In this document: piece by piece, positions 8,058-17,253 of the stretch
Layout of the letters: every line of letters begins with the position of its first letter
Position numbering within the stretch: position 1 is the first letter of the stretch
Source of the DNA: Gammaproteobacteria bacterium
GTDB lineage: Bacteria > Pseudomonadota > Gammaproteobacteria > Pseudomonadales > Cellvibrionaceae
Length of the DNA: 43,394 nt
NCBI GenBank assembly: GCA_021151835.1
Contig: JAGKWO010000037.1
Span: 1-43,394, forward strand
Reading direction: 5' to 3'
Position numbers and translations under genes: made by a program
The notes under the pieces: model-generated
The model's input: the letters and a program-made list of their open reading frames with translations, nothing else
Database searches by the model: none
What the model was told of the DNA's origin: nothing

Positions 8058-9089
8058 TCAAGGCTTGATATAAACCTTCTTCAATTCAATAATTTCCTTA
8101 GGGTTTTTCTCATTATAAAGTCTGATCTTCATATTCTGTCGCGGTACTTGTGCATCGAATTCCATATATACCTTTTCTCCGTTAGGCGCTAATTTTTCAA
8201 AGGCATCCATTAATTCGAATTCTTCAAAAGTAATTATATAAAATATAGACTCACCACCTACTTCTATTCTGATATCCAGATTTCTGGGTAAAGGACGAAG
8301 CGTATTTTCCATTTCAACAGGCAGGATAGTTGGCATCATATTCCATTCGCCATTTAAATATTTAGCAACTGCTTCTTTTCGTTCAGGAACCTGCCCTTCT
8401 TTATAGGTAGGTATCCATTTATATAATTTTCGATATCGAGCCCATGTTCCAAATGGCACTCCATTTTTTTTAAGTGACTCTAATTCTTCAGGTGTTAATG
8501 TATCAATCAAAACTTGTTTAGCAAAAGCATCAGCTTCTATTTTGGTATCAAATGGAAGGTCAAATCCCTTGCTCGGCTCAATACCAACTTTCTCGGCCTG
8601 ACCAAAGAAAACCTCCGTTGAACGACCGCCTTTAAGCCAAACCGAAACAGCCCCACCTGGAGCAACACCGACCATAATTCCATTATAGATAGGTCGCTCT
8701 GGCCTCTCTGCAACTCCAGCACGGAACAATTCAAGAATCTTTTCATAAGGTAAATCAAATTTGCCATGATAAAATTGATTCTCGGCATAGGAAAAAAAGT
8801 AAATATCCAAAGCATCAGGTAATGGTTTCTTTTGCGGACCTGTCACATGCCTGGAAACCATTTCCCCCCAGCCACTTCGCAACGTTGCTCCAGTGGGAAT
8901 ATATAAACTTCCGCTTTTATCATGGTAAATAAAATCCCCTTGGCGAATTTCCATTGGATAGTGTTCTGGTCCGGAATCTGTAGCATGCCATTCAAATTCT
9001 GTTGCATTTTTGCTCATACCATTACCGCATCCAGTAAAGAACATACATAAACTTGTTACGCTGGTGGTGAGAAATTTTTTAACCGTCAT
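8058..9089 (-). CDS. DUF2931 family lipoprotein, probable T6SS lipase immunity protein
   Basis: A 343-residue protein with signal MTVKKFLTTSVTSLCMFFTGC, lipobox FTGC with Cys21 as the lipidated residue, so it should face the periplasm. The block LPDALDIYFFSYAENQFYHGKFDLPYEKI, the following GVAPGGAVSVWLKG and the later PFGTWARYRKLYKW match the DUF2931 family, whose members usually sit directly after T6SS phospholipase effectors. The start overlaps the end of the DUF2235 lipase gene by 11 bp, indicating translational coupling. A periplasmic lipoprotein next to a lipase that acts on membranes from the periplasm fits an immunity role (established for Tle1-type pairs, inferred here). Its downstream flank holds a decayed paralogue. 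Confidence 0.82.
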   Translation of the reverse strand: MTVKKFLTTSVTSLCMFFTGCGNGMSKNATEFEWHATDSGPEHYPMEIRQGDFIYHDKSGSLYIPTGATLRSGWGEMVSRHVTGPQKKPLPDALDIYFFSYAENQFYHGKFDLPYEKILELFRAGVAERPERPIYNGIMVGVAPGGAVSVWLKGGRSTEVFFGQAEKVGIEPSKGFDLPFDTKIEADAFAKQVLIDTLTPEELESLKKNGVPFGTWARYRKLYKWIPTYKEGQVPERKEAVAKYLNGEWNMMPTILPVEMENTLRPLPRNLDIRIEVGGESIFYIITFEEFELMDAFEKLAPNGEKVYMEFDAQVPRQNMKIRLYNEKNPKEIIELKKVYIKP

Positions 9090-10749
9090 AATAAAACCTT
9101 TTCCGCTTAAGGCTTAATCCTGAAAATCTCGGTGAGAAACCAAATTTTGTATTGGTTAGCTTTGTTGTCTGTGCCGACATATGCAGGTGGTCATGCCTGA
9201 TTCCCGTTATTGGATACTTAAGACTATTATGGTGAATCCTGGCATTCTCAATCCAATCATCCGGTTTTGATTTGTCATTGCCCATTTTAGCAACATAATT
9301 ATTAATACTGGCTTCCAAACTCTGCAAATCAGGTTCTTTACTGAGAATCAGGTTGGCTCTTTGATTGAGCTTTGAATCAAATTTAATACCGTTTTCAGCG
9401 GCTAATTTTGCCATTATTTTTAATGGTATGTTGCAATAAGCACTTTTTATATTACGGCGATTGACCTGCAGATATCCCATACCAAATGAATGGGTAACAA
9501 TTTCATTTGGTTTATACCAACCTTGTTTAATTAACCAATCCCTATCATTATTAAGTACAAATGTAGTTCCACAATTAATCACCATATCTATCTCATTGGT
9601 GGTGCGAACACCCTGACTTTTTTCATCCAGCTTACGCGTTTCAATTAATTTCCCTTCAAGCGGAGTTTCAACGGACTGAAGACTTCCTGGTTTTCTCCTC
9701 ATTCCCTTCTTGGTAATTTCTATTGTCAAGCTATCTGAAGTACACACTCCAGCATCAATGAGCGCCTGCTTTTTTTCTACCATTGAACTGTAAGACCCTG
9801 CTGCTCGTAATATCTTTATAGTGCTGCCAGCTTTTGCCAAATCATTAGCCAGGTTATAGCTACCTCCCACATCTGAATGCACACCAGGCAAGTAAAGTTC
9901 TTTACCTTTACCCTTGGCCAAAGCGCTTTTAATAGTATGCAAAGGAAAATCCAACCTGTGCTCTTCGGCTGCACACAGATGTACTGATTTGGTAGCCAGC
10001 GCTATTGCGCGCTGATTCAATTTATTTTCTGCATCATAGGAAAGTTGACTAGCATTCACTGATACAACAGTGTCATAGACTCCGGCAAATTTGACTTCAA
10101 CCATTTTTTTGGTTATGTCATATCCATGTACTCTAATACGCTTATATAAAGGGAAATTTGGCAAAATGGTGTCCGGGGCTAACCATTCCAACATTAGCGA
10201 GATACTGTGGCGGGCAGCAGCGGCACCACGACTAAAACCAAAAACATCTACGTCTATTTTTTCGATTTCAAATTCTTCTGGAGGTTTAGTGTCTAGATAA
10301 TCTTGTATAGCCAATACCGCTTCCCGGACTCCTTTTTCAGCACGACTAGCAACACCAGATCCAAATATACCCAGGCCTTTACCCATTAGGTCATCATCAG
10401 ATTGCAGATTATTAGTACCTTGCCCTTCGATATAGATTTTAAAATAATGGTCATATCCCTCTTGTTTTGGCGTTACTTGGGGTTCCATGATGGCTATATT
10501 TGTGCGGCCATTGTCGTAACTGCTTTCGCCATCGCCATTTTCTTTATAAGCTGCTAATTCTTTTTTATCCGCTTCGGTCTTCGGTGTCAAACCGATTTCT
10601 TTTTTCTCACGTGCAGCAATATTGTTACGATTATTATTAGTGCCATCAAAAAAAAGTGAAAAGCGAATTTTTAATTTCTCTTTTTTAATTTTTTTCTTCG
10701 AATCATCCATACCCAAAAGTACAGCAATTGCTTCACCAACTTGAGTCAT
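9079..10749 (-). CDS. DUF2235 (Tle1-type) T6SS phospholipase effector
   Basis: A 556-residue alpha/beta-hydrolase without a signal peptide. An N-terminal strand motif FSLFFDGTNNNRNN leads to the nucleophile elbow FGFSRGAAAAR (Ser173). The acid site lies in PGVHSDVGGSY (Asp293) and a C-terminal RHDHLHMS may supply the catalytic His (about 518). DUF2235 is the catalytic domain of Tle1 antibacterial phospholipases, which are carried by VgrG or PAAR into the target periplasm. The start overlaps the upstream ketosynthase-like gene by ATGA, with AAAGGAG about 10 bases upstream. The DUF2931 lipoprotein follows with an 11-bp overlap, giving a toxin-immunity pair at the end of a vgrG operon. All three catalytic positions appear intact. 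Confidence 0.88.
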   Translation of the reverse strand: MTQVGEAIAVLLGMDDSKKKIKKEKLKIRFSLFFDGTNNNRNNIAAREKKEIGLTPKTEADKKELAAYKENGDGESSYDNGRTNIAIMEPQVTPKQEGYDHYFKIYIEGQGTNNLQSDDDLMGKGLGIFGSGVASRAEKGVREAVLAIQDYLDTKPPEEFEIEKIDVDVFGFSRGAAAARHSISLMLEWLAPDTILPNFPLYKRIRVHGYDITKKMVEVKFAGVYDTVVSVNASQLSYDAENKLNQRAIALATKSVHLCAAEEHRLDFPLHTIKSALAKGKGKELYLPGVHSDVGGSYNLANDLAKAGSTIKILRAAGSYSSMVEKKQALIDAGVCTSDSLTIEITKKGMRRKPGSLQSVETPLEGKLIETRKLDEKSQGVRTTNEIDMVINCGTTFVLNNDRDWLIKQGWYKPNEIVTHSFGMGYLQVNRRNIKSAYCNIPLKIMAKLAAENGIKFDSKLNQRANLILSKEPDLQSLEASINNYVAKMGNDKSKPDDWIENARIHHNSLKYPITGIRHDHLHMSAQTTKLTNTKFGFSPRFSGLSLKRKRFYYDG

Positions 10750-11831
10750 ACCTTTAACTCCTTTCCAGTAGCTATCTCTACTTTTTCTACTACAATAGCA
10801 CCACGCTTACCGGAATCTGACGAACTGTAAATCAAATGCTTTGTTGCGTTTCGGTCTTTGTGCAAATTTTCAGCCGCCACTGCTATCAACGTGGTCCCCG
10901 TCGCTGCTCCCAAATCACCATAACTGTCAGCTGGATGTTCAATCTTCACGTGGTCAATAAATTTTTCTTTATTACGTAAATAAGCTACTCCATATTCCTT
11001 CGCCCAATGATTTTCACCATTCATACTCGAATAAATACTTTGTATAGATTGTTTAGGTTGATTATTCAATGCTTGTTTAAAAGCTCGATCAAGCCCTTCA
11101 CCCTTGTAGGGAGTACCACTATATAAATGCCCTTCTTCGTGCGCCATCCCGGGTCGATGCAATGCAATTCCATAACCTTGGCGGATTTCAGCAAATTGAG
11201 GGTGACGCGTCAGTAGTAGGCAACTGGCTGCTTCACCGGGAGCAAACGCATTGGAAGCGCCGGCCGTTAACAACCGATGCTCATTTGCTAAAGGGGTAAT
11301 TACATAGTCATCCAAAAAAGAATCACTAGCCGCAATTAATACGTAAGGATAATCCAGCTCGTATAAGTAGCTGAACGCAAAATCGATCGCCTCTATCCCG
11401 GCAACCCTACCTGAATGAAGGCTGCGACTAAGTTGGGTACTAATCCATGGCTTACAATTCTCCTGCAAATTTTCGAGAAGAGAACCAAGCCCCTCTTTAT
11501 CAAATGGCAGATCCGAGATACCAACTACAATAGGTATGGGCTGCTCTGCAGTTTTGTGGTAGCAAGCTTCTCTTGCTGCAAGGATTGCCATTTTGATAAT
11601 CCGGTCATAGCGAAAATTAAATCGATCTCCTTCATCTATCTCCGCATCAATAAGATTAAATACAGCATCCGGTATTCGAGCCATGGTAATAGGCTTGCCG
11701 TCTTCAGTTTCATACTCTGAAATAGCGTAGGCACTTTTTCTCGCGCGTATTGCACCAACTGTAGTGGCAACGGATGGCCCCAGCGCAGTAATCATCCCCA
11801 TTCCGGCGATATATAATTTCTTATCACTCAT
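10746..11831 (-). CDS. Ketosynthase-like (thiolase-fold) protein of T6SS cassette, apparently non-catalytic
   Basis: About 361 residues starting MSDKKLYIAGMGMITALGPSV, the classical opening of beta-ketoacyl-ACP synthases. The fold markers continue through GEAASCLLL and YGDLGAATG. However, the nucleophile region reads SLHSGRVAGIEAI, where FabB/FabF have a Cys. The first active-site His region reads MNGENHW rather than NAHGT. The second reads YGDLGAA rather than GHxxGAA. The usual Cys-His-His triad therefore seems absent, and condensation chemistry is unlikely. Such genes occur in vgrG clusters with DUF2169 and DUF3540, where they may bind lipid or acyl groups or act as loading scaffolds (inference). 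It overlaps its neighbours by 8 bp upstream and 4 bp downstream. Start at 11831 is chosen over 11852 for the SD and family alignment. Confidence 0.8.
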   Translation of the reverse strand: MSDKKLYIAGMGMITALGPSVATTVGAIRARKSAYAISEYETEDGKPITMARIPDAVFNLIDAEIDEGDRFNFRYDRIIKMAILAAREACYHKTAEQPIPIVVGISDLPFDKEGLGSLLENLQENCKPWISTQLSRSLHSGRVAGIEAIDFAFSYLYELDYPYVLIAASDSFLDDYVITPLANEHRLLTAGASNAFAPGEAASCLLLTRHPQFAEIRQGYGIALHRPGMAHEEGHLYSGTPYKGEGLDRAFKQALNNQPKQSIQSIYSSMNGENHWAKEYGVAYLRNKEKFIDHVKIEHPADSYGDLGAATGTTLIAVAAENLHKDRNATKHLIYSSSDSGKRGAIVVEKVEIATGKELKV

Positions 11832-13122
11832 CCGCAATTTTTTTCGCTGCATGGTTCAATAAAAATTGCGCTGATTCTTGTAATGATAGTTCCAAAGCAG
11901 CAGCAGCACGGAGACGCTGTGTTCCTGTTTCATATATTTGCCGCAAATGCTCGCTGGTTTGCTGGTTATGGCCAATTATTTGGCCCATAAAATATCGGTG
12001 GCCCAAAGCAAAACGCTGTTGATATTTTTGCCACACAGCGGCAAGTTTATTCACATCCGGAAATGGCAGATGCTGGTCTTCACTCACATCCAGCTCTTCA
12101 TTTTGCGCACCGTCATCAGGCAGCACATCATCCAGTTCAGGGATATCCTGCAACACCAGTTTATGCGCTTCCAAATCAATACCCGTGATAGTGGTAAATG
12201 CTTCGCCAGCGTAGCGCGTCAATGCCGGTGTCCGCATTTGGACCAATAACCAGTTGATGGCTTGGGGATCACCAAGTACCGCGGTAGCATGGATAACTTG
12301 CCTTACATTTGCCGGATCCTTCGCAAGGCGACTGATCCATTCGCGTGCCGTTTCCAATGGCAAACTACGAAAGCAAACTTCGATCGCAGAGGTTTGCAGC
12401 GGGTTATTAATCATTACCCACGATTCCAGTTGCAACGCTTGCGCTTTATCTCCCAATAATATCTGGGACCAATAGGCCCAAAACTTTACCGTTTTACTCT
12501 CTGCATTGGTTCCCTGCCGCAATGCAGGAAGCAAATCAAAGCGTTTGAGTTCGCCAATTAAACGCAACGCGCGCGCATAAAGTTTTTCATGCGCGAGGCA
12601 ATCCGGCCGCTGTAAAATACTGGTGAGGTAATCGCGCGGATCTTCACTGCGCGCACTGCATACTGCCAGCGCAAGATACTTATGATCCAGATCCTTACTG
12701 GTCAGGAATTTTTTTATCCAGGAATGTACCAGCCTCCCAGGCAGCCAGGCCATGGCCGAAACCAGGCCTTTAAACGCATTTGGATCGGCTAGCCCTGCTT
12801 CTATCGCTATTTGTATTTTTCGTACGTCGAGGCTACGGAAGGCAAGCACATTGGCAACAAATATTTCCCCGGGTTGCTGTAGTGACAATGCGGCTTCGCA
12901 AATTTTCCAGGCATCCTCGGGGGCAGTCATCAAACCATTTAACTGCGCGTCTACGCGATCATCCAATTCGCGAAGATCGTGTAAATTGTAGTTAGGCTGG
13001 TTTATTGCATTACTACGCAACAGCCATAAAAAAGCTGCATCATCTGCATATTGATCATAAAGGTGTGCATAGGCATTAAAGAGATGTGCAAGCGGTTTGT
13101 TGCGGGTATCCATGAACGCCAT
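11824..13122 (-). CDS. TIGR02270 family T6SS-associated protein
   Basis: A 432-residue, helix-rich protein with an Ala/Leu-dense alternating pattern resembling HEAT-like repeats (for example ALAVCSARSEDPRDYLTSIL and ATAVLGDPQAINWLLVQM). It matches what is known of TIGR02270 proteins, which occur beside vgrG, DUF2169 and DUF4150 genes and are thought to help load or recruit effectors. No catalytic motif is visible. ATG at 13122 overlaps the DUF4150 stop by one base, and ATG 13113 is an alternative. Its end overlaps the ketosynthase-like gene. Role inferred from conserved neighbourhood only. Confidence 0.78.
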   Translation of the reverse strand: MAFMDTRNKPLAHLFNAYAHLYDQYADDAAFLWLLRSNAINQPNYNLHDLRELDDRVDAQLNGLMTAPEDAWKICEAALSLQQPGEIFVANVLAFRSLDVRKIQIAIEAGLADPNAFKGLVSAMAWLPGRLVHSWIKKFLTSKDLDHKYLALAVCSARSEDPRDYLTSILQRPDCLAHEKLYARALRLIGELKRFDLLPALRQGTNAESKTVKFWAYWSQILLGDKAQALQLESWVMINNPLQTSAIEVCFRSLPLETAREWISRLAKDPANVRQVIHATAVLGDPQAINWLLVQMRTPALTRYAGEAFTTITGIDLEAHKLVLQDIPELDDVLPDDGAQNEELDVSEDQHLPFPDVNKLAAVWQKYQQRFALGHRYFMGQIIGHNQQTSEHLRQIYETGTQRLRAAAALELSLQESAQFLLNHAAKKIADE

Positions 13123-13502
13123 TAACCCATAATATTTTTATTATTGTGAAATAAAGGATCACCTAATCTGCAGACATTTTTACCTTCAAACTTCACATCA
13201 AAGGAATACATCATAAATTCACATTCGCCTTTGGTTTTACCACTGATAATTCCTTTTTGGACACCGGCCTCATCACCGGTACTCGTGGAGTAAACCGCAC
13301 CTTTCACCATTGGCATTTTGCCATCAGTTAACACCGTTTTTGGCCCTTTACTGGTATCTGAAGATTTACCAATATTCGGATAGGGAATGGGAACAACGGC
13401 AGAGCCGACCGGGGTTTTGCATACATCAGGAAACACCGTGCTCATACCGCCACTACCTTTATGCACTATGCCGCGGGTGTTACAAAAAGTTGTCTGCGCC
13501 AT
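13122..13502 (-). CDS. DUF4150 PAAR-like spike-tip protein
   Basis: A 126-residue protein, MAQTTFCNTRGIVHKGSGG, with VFPDVCKTPVGSAVVPIPYPN and later CRLGDPLFHNNKN. These are the standard DUF4150 features. The family is PAAR-like and caps the VgrG trimer, sharpening the spike and connecting to effectors. The Shine-Dalgarno GGAGG lies five bases before ATG 13502. The cysteine/histidine content would allow a metal site near the tip. It is followed immediately by TIGR02270 with a one-base stop/start overlap, and preceded by DUF2169 at 17 bp. Confidence 0.88.
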   Translation of the reverse strand: MAQTTFCNTRGIVHKGSGGMSTVFPDVCKTPVGSAVVPIPYPNIGKSSDTSKGPKTVLTDGKMPMVKGAVYSTSTGDEAGVQKGIISGKTKGECEFMMYSFDVKFEGKNVCRLGDPLFHNNKNIMG

Positions 13503-13519
13503 ACAGCCTCCATAATCGC

Positions 13520-14512
13520 CTAACGAGTCAGGCTGACAGTAATATTATCGATGTCTAGTATACGTTTATCGCAAGAAATTGCTGCTCGCCAGGTCATCGT
13601 AATCTGCTTCTGGTTAGGGTAGAGCGCAAGTGTTTCCATATTGAAAGGAGATGACAAGGACTCTCCCTTTATTACAACTTTATTAGAAAGATTCACGTAA
13701 GGAAGGTTGAACTGAAAATCGCCATCGGGATGCATGCCCAGGATACGCACCGGCTCACCGCCTCGAAGAAACCCCGGATAAATTTGATCAGCGGGCGCTG
13801 CATTTAAAAAACGCGGATTAAAATCGTCAGGCAAATAAGGCGCGCGCTGCTGCTGCCATTGCTGGTCATAAGTACCGCCAAAATTCGCCCTTGGTATCCA
13901 GTTCGGTGCTATAGGACCAAAACCAACTGGTTCCGGTTTATCCTGCCAATGACGAATTAATGTCGCCGGTGATTCCAGATTAGGCAGAGCCAGCCCTTCT
14001 ATCTCTGCATCAACTTTACCGCCACAAAAGCCCTTGCCAACGGGATTCCTTAGCTCAGCGGCACGTAACTGGCCATTGCGCTGGTCCTGACCACCAAACG
14101 CGCGTTCATAAACAATGGGCATATTCACGAATGGTTGTGGAGAGCTGATTTGATAATCATGCCAATGGCGATCACCAAAAACACGTATAACTTTACGCAA
14201 AACACCCACTTCCAAACCCACATCCATTTGGCGCACTGGCCGCTGGCCAGGTGAACAAGCCAATCCATACACCAGTATGTCAGTGGCCGTTTTTCCAATA
14301 TGGTATTCATCGAGATTTTTAAGGCTGGATGCTCCAGGCTCGCCCCAATATTCATCGCCTTGATGCAACGGCAATTGTTTCTCGGCAAGAGTCCACTGAT
14401 TACCAATTAAAAAGGTAGCTTTTACCATGATATAAAGAGTATCAATACCATGCACATCGGGGAAAAGTGCAAATCCTGCGGTAAAGGACGTGTTATTTTT
14501 GAGTTGCAGCAT
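13520..14512 (-). CDS. DUF2169 T6SS adaptor-like protein
   Basis: A 330-residue protein with the DUF2169 pattern: an N-terminal strand segment NNTSFTAGFALFPDVHGIDTLYIMVKATFLI, DILVYGLACSPGQRPVRQMDVGLEVG, then VYERAFGGQDQ and NPVGKGFCGG. The C-terminal half carries IAPNWIPRANFGGTYD, and AAPADQIYPGFLRGGEPVRI. DUF2169 proteins are encoded between vgrG/DUF3540 and DUF4150 genes and are regarded as effector-loading adaptors. Gaps to neighbours are 36 bp upstream and 17 bp downstream. No signal peptide, so it acts in the cytoplasm during spike assembly. Confidence 0.85.
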   Translation of the reverse strand: MLQLKNNTSFTAGFALFPDVHGIDTLYIMVKATFLIGNQWTLAEKQLPLHQGDEYWGEPGASSLKNLDEYHIGKTATDILVYGLACSPGQRPVRQMDVGLEVGVLRKVIRVFGDRHWHDYQISSPQPFVNMPIVYERAFGGQDQRNGQLRAAELRNPVGKGFCGGKVDAEIEGLALPNLESPATLIRHWQDKPEPVGFGPIAPNWIPRANFGGTYDQQWQQQRAPYLPDDFNPRFLNAAPADQIYPGFLRGGEPVRILGMHPDGDFQFNLPYVNLSNKVVIKGESLSSPFNMETLALYPNQKQITMTWRAAISCDKRILDIDNITVSLTR

Positions 14513-14548
14513 GATAAATCCGGGCCAAGAAATAATTAATACAGGTTA

Positions 14549-15124
14549 TCAGTTAACCTGTACAGAACCACCTAATATGCGGTTAACTCCTGAAGCCCGA
14601 CTCAATAAATATTTGCCACGAATAGATATTTTACCATTCCGACTCAGAGTAATACTTGCCTCACCACAACGCAGCACAATCTCCTCCTGTCCTTCCATAA
14701 TTAATTGCTTACCATCCATGTAGATGGAATTTTCAGCGGAATTATTGCTCACGTGTTCGGTGTTAGAACCCAAAGGCTCAGCAAAAACTACTTCATCGAT
14801 ATTATCACTCGTGTTAGCAATAACACTTTCCAGTACTTGTTGTAACGGAGAATAAATTAAACCTATTATGATTGGTTTTGGCTCGGCCCCTTGTGTAAAC
14901 ATCAATGCAACCTGGCGCCCGATGTGTTGCGGTAATACAGGAATAGTTGTCAATGCAATACAGTGCTGGAATAAAGGTATATGCGGCACACTCACCACTG
15001 CATTACCTGTTTCATCAATAGACTCCAGTCTTCCTAACAACACTTCACCCGCCCCTAATGTGGGGAAGGCTACATCCACATTTTCAGCTTCAATTGCAGA
15101 ATCTAATATCGAAACTCTTTCCAT
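14549..15124 (-). CDS. DUF3540 T6SS-associated protein
   Basis: A 191-residue protein. The N-terminal half, with LGRLESIDETGNAVVSVP and IGRQVALMFTQGAEPKPIIIGLI, resembles an OB-like beta barrel. The C-terminal half, with EEIVLRCGEASITLSRNGKISIRGKYLLSRASGVNRILGG, resembles the beta-prism tip of VgrG needles. This is the DUF3540 layout, and the family is found next to vgrG. It may pack on or extend the spike. It begins six bases after the VgrG stop without a clear ribosome site, so coupling to vgrG translation is likely. Confidence 0.84.
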   Translation of the reverse strand: MERVSILDSAIEAENVDVAFPTLGAGEVLLGRLESIDETGNAVVSVPHIPLFQHCIALTTIPVLPQHIGRQVALMFTQGAEPKPIIIGLIYSPLQQVLESVIANTSDNIDEVVFAEPLGSNTEHVSNNSAENSIYMDGKQLIMEGQEEIVLRCGEASITLSRNGKISIRGKYLLSRASGVNRILGGSVQVN

Positions 15125-15130
15125 AATGAT

Positions 15131-17137
15131 TTAGTTGTTTGTAATTTTGCTGCCTTTGACTACCACATTTCCGGAACCTTTTACATTAATATTGGCTCCG
15201 GAAATGGTGATATCACCATTACTCTTCATCACAATGGAAGCCGAACCCGTTTTAAGGGTAATCTGGTCATCTGCCGTCATCGTGATAGTTTTTGCGCGCA
15301 GGGAATATTCCTTGGTAACATTTTCGGTGTATTTACCTTCAACGGTTTCGCGCAAATCCTTTGAAATACCAATGGTCATATTTTTACCAATGGTTTCCGT
15401 ATGGTTTTCACTAATATCAATCGTGATATTTTTACCGACACTCAGTGACATATTCTTACCGATGCTCTCGGTATGATCATCACCTACATCAATTGTTTTA
15501 TTTTTTCCAATAGACTCGGTTTGGTTGTTAGTAACAGTCTTATTGCGATCATTACCTATCGATGAATTTTCATCGTGCTTGATTGTTTTGGTGCGATCAT
15601 GATCAACCGTCAACGTTTGATCATTCTCCACCATAGTGTCGTAATTTTTTTCCGCATGGACATAAATTTGTTCTTCGCCTTTTTTATCTTCAAAGCGAAG
15701 TTCATTAAAATTCTGCGGGGACCCACCCTTGGTAGAGCGTGTTTTAATACCGCTTTGGGTTTTTGATGGATAGGTTGGTTTATTCCAGCCGTTATAGACT
15801 GAACCCGTGATTAACGGACGATCCGGATCGCCATCTAAAAAACTGACAATAACCTCATGGCCAATACGAGGGATAAATGATGCGCCCCATTGATTACCAG
15901 CCCATGTTTGCATTACACGGATAAAACAAGAACTGTTTTCATCATCCTTGCCTTCGCGATCCCAGATAAATTGCACTTTAACCCGGCAATGTTCATCAAT
16001 ATAAATTTCTTCACCGGCCGGGCCTACCACTACCGCTGATTGCGGCCCACGCATTACGGGTTTGGAATGAGCACGCTTGGGTCTGAACGCTGTATCTGCA
16101 GGAAAGCAAATGAATGTATTGGTATAGGTAGCGCTACCTTGATCACCGGAAAAATAACTTTTATCTTCCCCATGGTGAGATACCGCCGCCAGAATATAAT
16201 TGCCTTTTTGTGAGGCTGTTGCATGCTTGGCGAGTTTGAATTTTCCACCAGCATAGAAACTCGCACAATTACTCTGGCCATAGACTGTGTTACGGTCAGC
16301 TTCTTCTGACTCCAGCGCAATCTTAACTAACTCTGCGCCCAATGCAGGATCATAAAAAGCCGGATACTCATAGTGTTCGAATTCACCATTCCTAGCAAAA
16401 GCACTATTCGTTTTAATAGTTGCAATTAAATCTTTCTTTGGCTCTTTGAAATTGTAATCGTTAAGAGTCCATTTACCCTTTTTAAAATTATATTTATGCT
16501 CCCAACCAGTGATTTGCGCATGGGGAGCACTGCCCTTTGAATACTCAAGATTGGTCTCGGCAACATCACTGTATGCGTTAGGTTGGTCTACCAATATTAA
16601 TTGGTGCTTGCCATCTGAATGTTGGAAAAAGTAGGCAATTCCATCCTCTTCCAACAGTCGTGAAATAAAATTCAGGTCGCTTTCATTATGCTGGACACAA
16701 TATTCACGTTTCTTGCCACCCGCCGCACGGAAATCAAAATCGGAAAAACCCAAATCGCTGAAAACCTGGCTAACAATTTCCTTGGTGGTTTTTTCCTGGA
16801 AAATACGATGGTCATTAGTTTGTGATAAAAACCAAAGCCAGGGCACCATTTGCATGCGGTATTCACGCAAGTTATCGGATTTGATTTCGCCAAAAATAAA
16901 TTCTTTTATAAAGCCATGAAATTTGCGTTCAGCGCTATTTTTTATCGTGATGGTTGCAGTTTTGCCAACAATGAGATCAGGGTTAACATCCAGGTTTTCT
17001 GATATCACAGTGATCGTGAAACTGAACAAATCAGAAATATTTTCAGTTCCTGAAAATCCGGTTAACAGGAAAGTATCTTTTCCAAGAGAAAAATCTGAAA
17101 TTGATAATAGACGATTATCTTGTGAGAGCTGACTCAT
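15131..17137 (-). CDS. vgrG: VgrG (TssI) type VI secretion spike protein
   Basis: A 668-residue protein of normal VgrG length. The gp27-like N-terminal part runs to about residue 380 (FSDLGFSDFDFRAAGGKKREYCVQHNESDLNFISRLLEEDGIAYFF is diagnostic). The gp5-like OB domain carries VQFIWDREGKDDENSSCFIRVMQTWAGNQWGASFIPRIGHEV and GDPDRPLITGSVYN. The tail is a beta-helical needle of repeated GKNxTIxxGxxHTESIGKN units ending in NVKGSGNVVVKGSKITNN. No C-terminal effector extension is present, so toxic activity must come from the separate DUF2235 protein. It lies 116 bp after hcp, with a strong hairpin in that gap. Confidence 0.95.
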   Translation of the reverse strand: MSQLSQDNRLLSISDFSLGKDTFLLTGFSGTENISDLFSFTITVISENLDVNPDLIVGKTATITIKNSAERKFHGFIKEFIFGEIKSDNLREYRMQMVPWLWFLSQTNDHRIFQEKTTKEIVSQVFSDLGFSDFDFRAAGGKKREYCVQHNESDLNFISRLLEEDGIAYFFQHSDGKHQLILVDQPNAYSDVAETNLEYSKGSAPHAQITGWEHKYNFKKGKWTLNDYNFKEPKKDLIATIKTNSAFARNGEFEHYEYPAFYDPALGAELVKIALESEEADRNTVYGQSNCASFYAGGKFKLAKHATASQKGNYILAAVSHHGEDKSYFSGDQGSATYTNTFICFPADTAFRPKRAHSKPVMRGPQSAVVVGPAGEEIYIDEHCRVKVQFIWDREGKDDENSSCFIRVMQTWAGNQWGASFIPRIGHEVIVSFLDGDPDRPLITGSVYNGWNKPTYPSKTQSGIKTRSTKGGSPQNFNELRFEDKKGEEQIYVHAEKNYDTMVENDQTLTVDHDRTKTIKHDENSSIGNDRNKTVTNNQTESIGKNKTIDVGDDHTESIGKNMSLSVGKNITIDISENHTETIGKNMTIGISKDLRETVEGKYTENVTKEYSLRAKTITMTADDQITLKTGSASIVMKSNGDITISGANINVKGSGNVVVKGSKITNN

Positions 17138-17210
17138 GTCATTGCAACCTTATGCACATTCCTAAGGCAGTGCCAACGTCCCTGCCCATTGAGGGGTATT
17201 GCGAGCGGAG

Positions 17211-17244
17211 AAAAGCACACCCTATAGAGTTTCCATAGGGTGTG
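17211..17244 (-). terminator. Hairpin between hcp and vgrG (attenuator or partial terminator)
   Basis: CACACCCTAT and ATAGGGTGTG form a perfect ten-pair stem around a nine-base loop. On the minus strand the stem is followed by CTTTTCTC, a short interrupted T-run. It lies right after the hcp stop, where it could partially end transcription and allow far more Hcp than VgrG, as the machine requires. The hairpin is certain; the termination strength is inferred. Confidence 0.7.
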
Positions 17245-17253
17245 TATTTGGAA

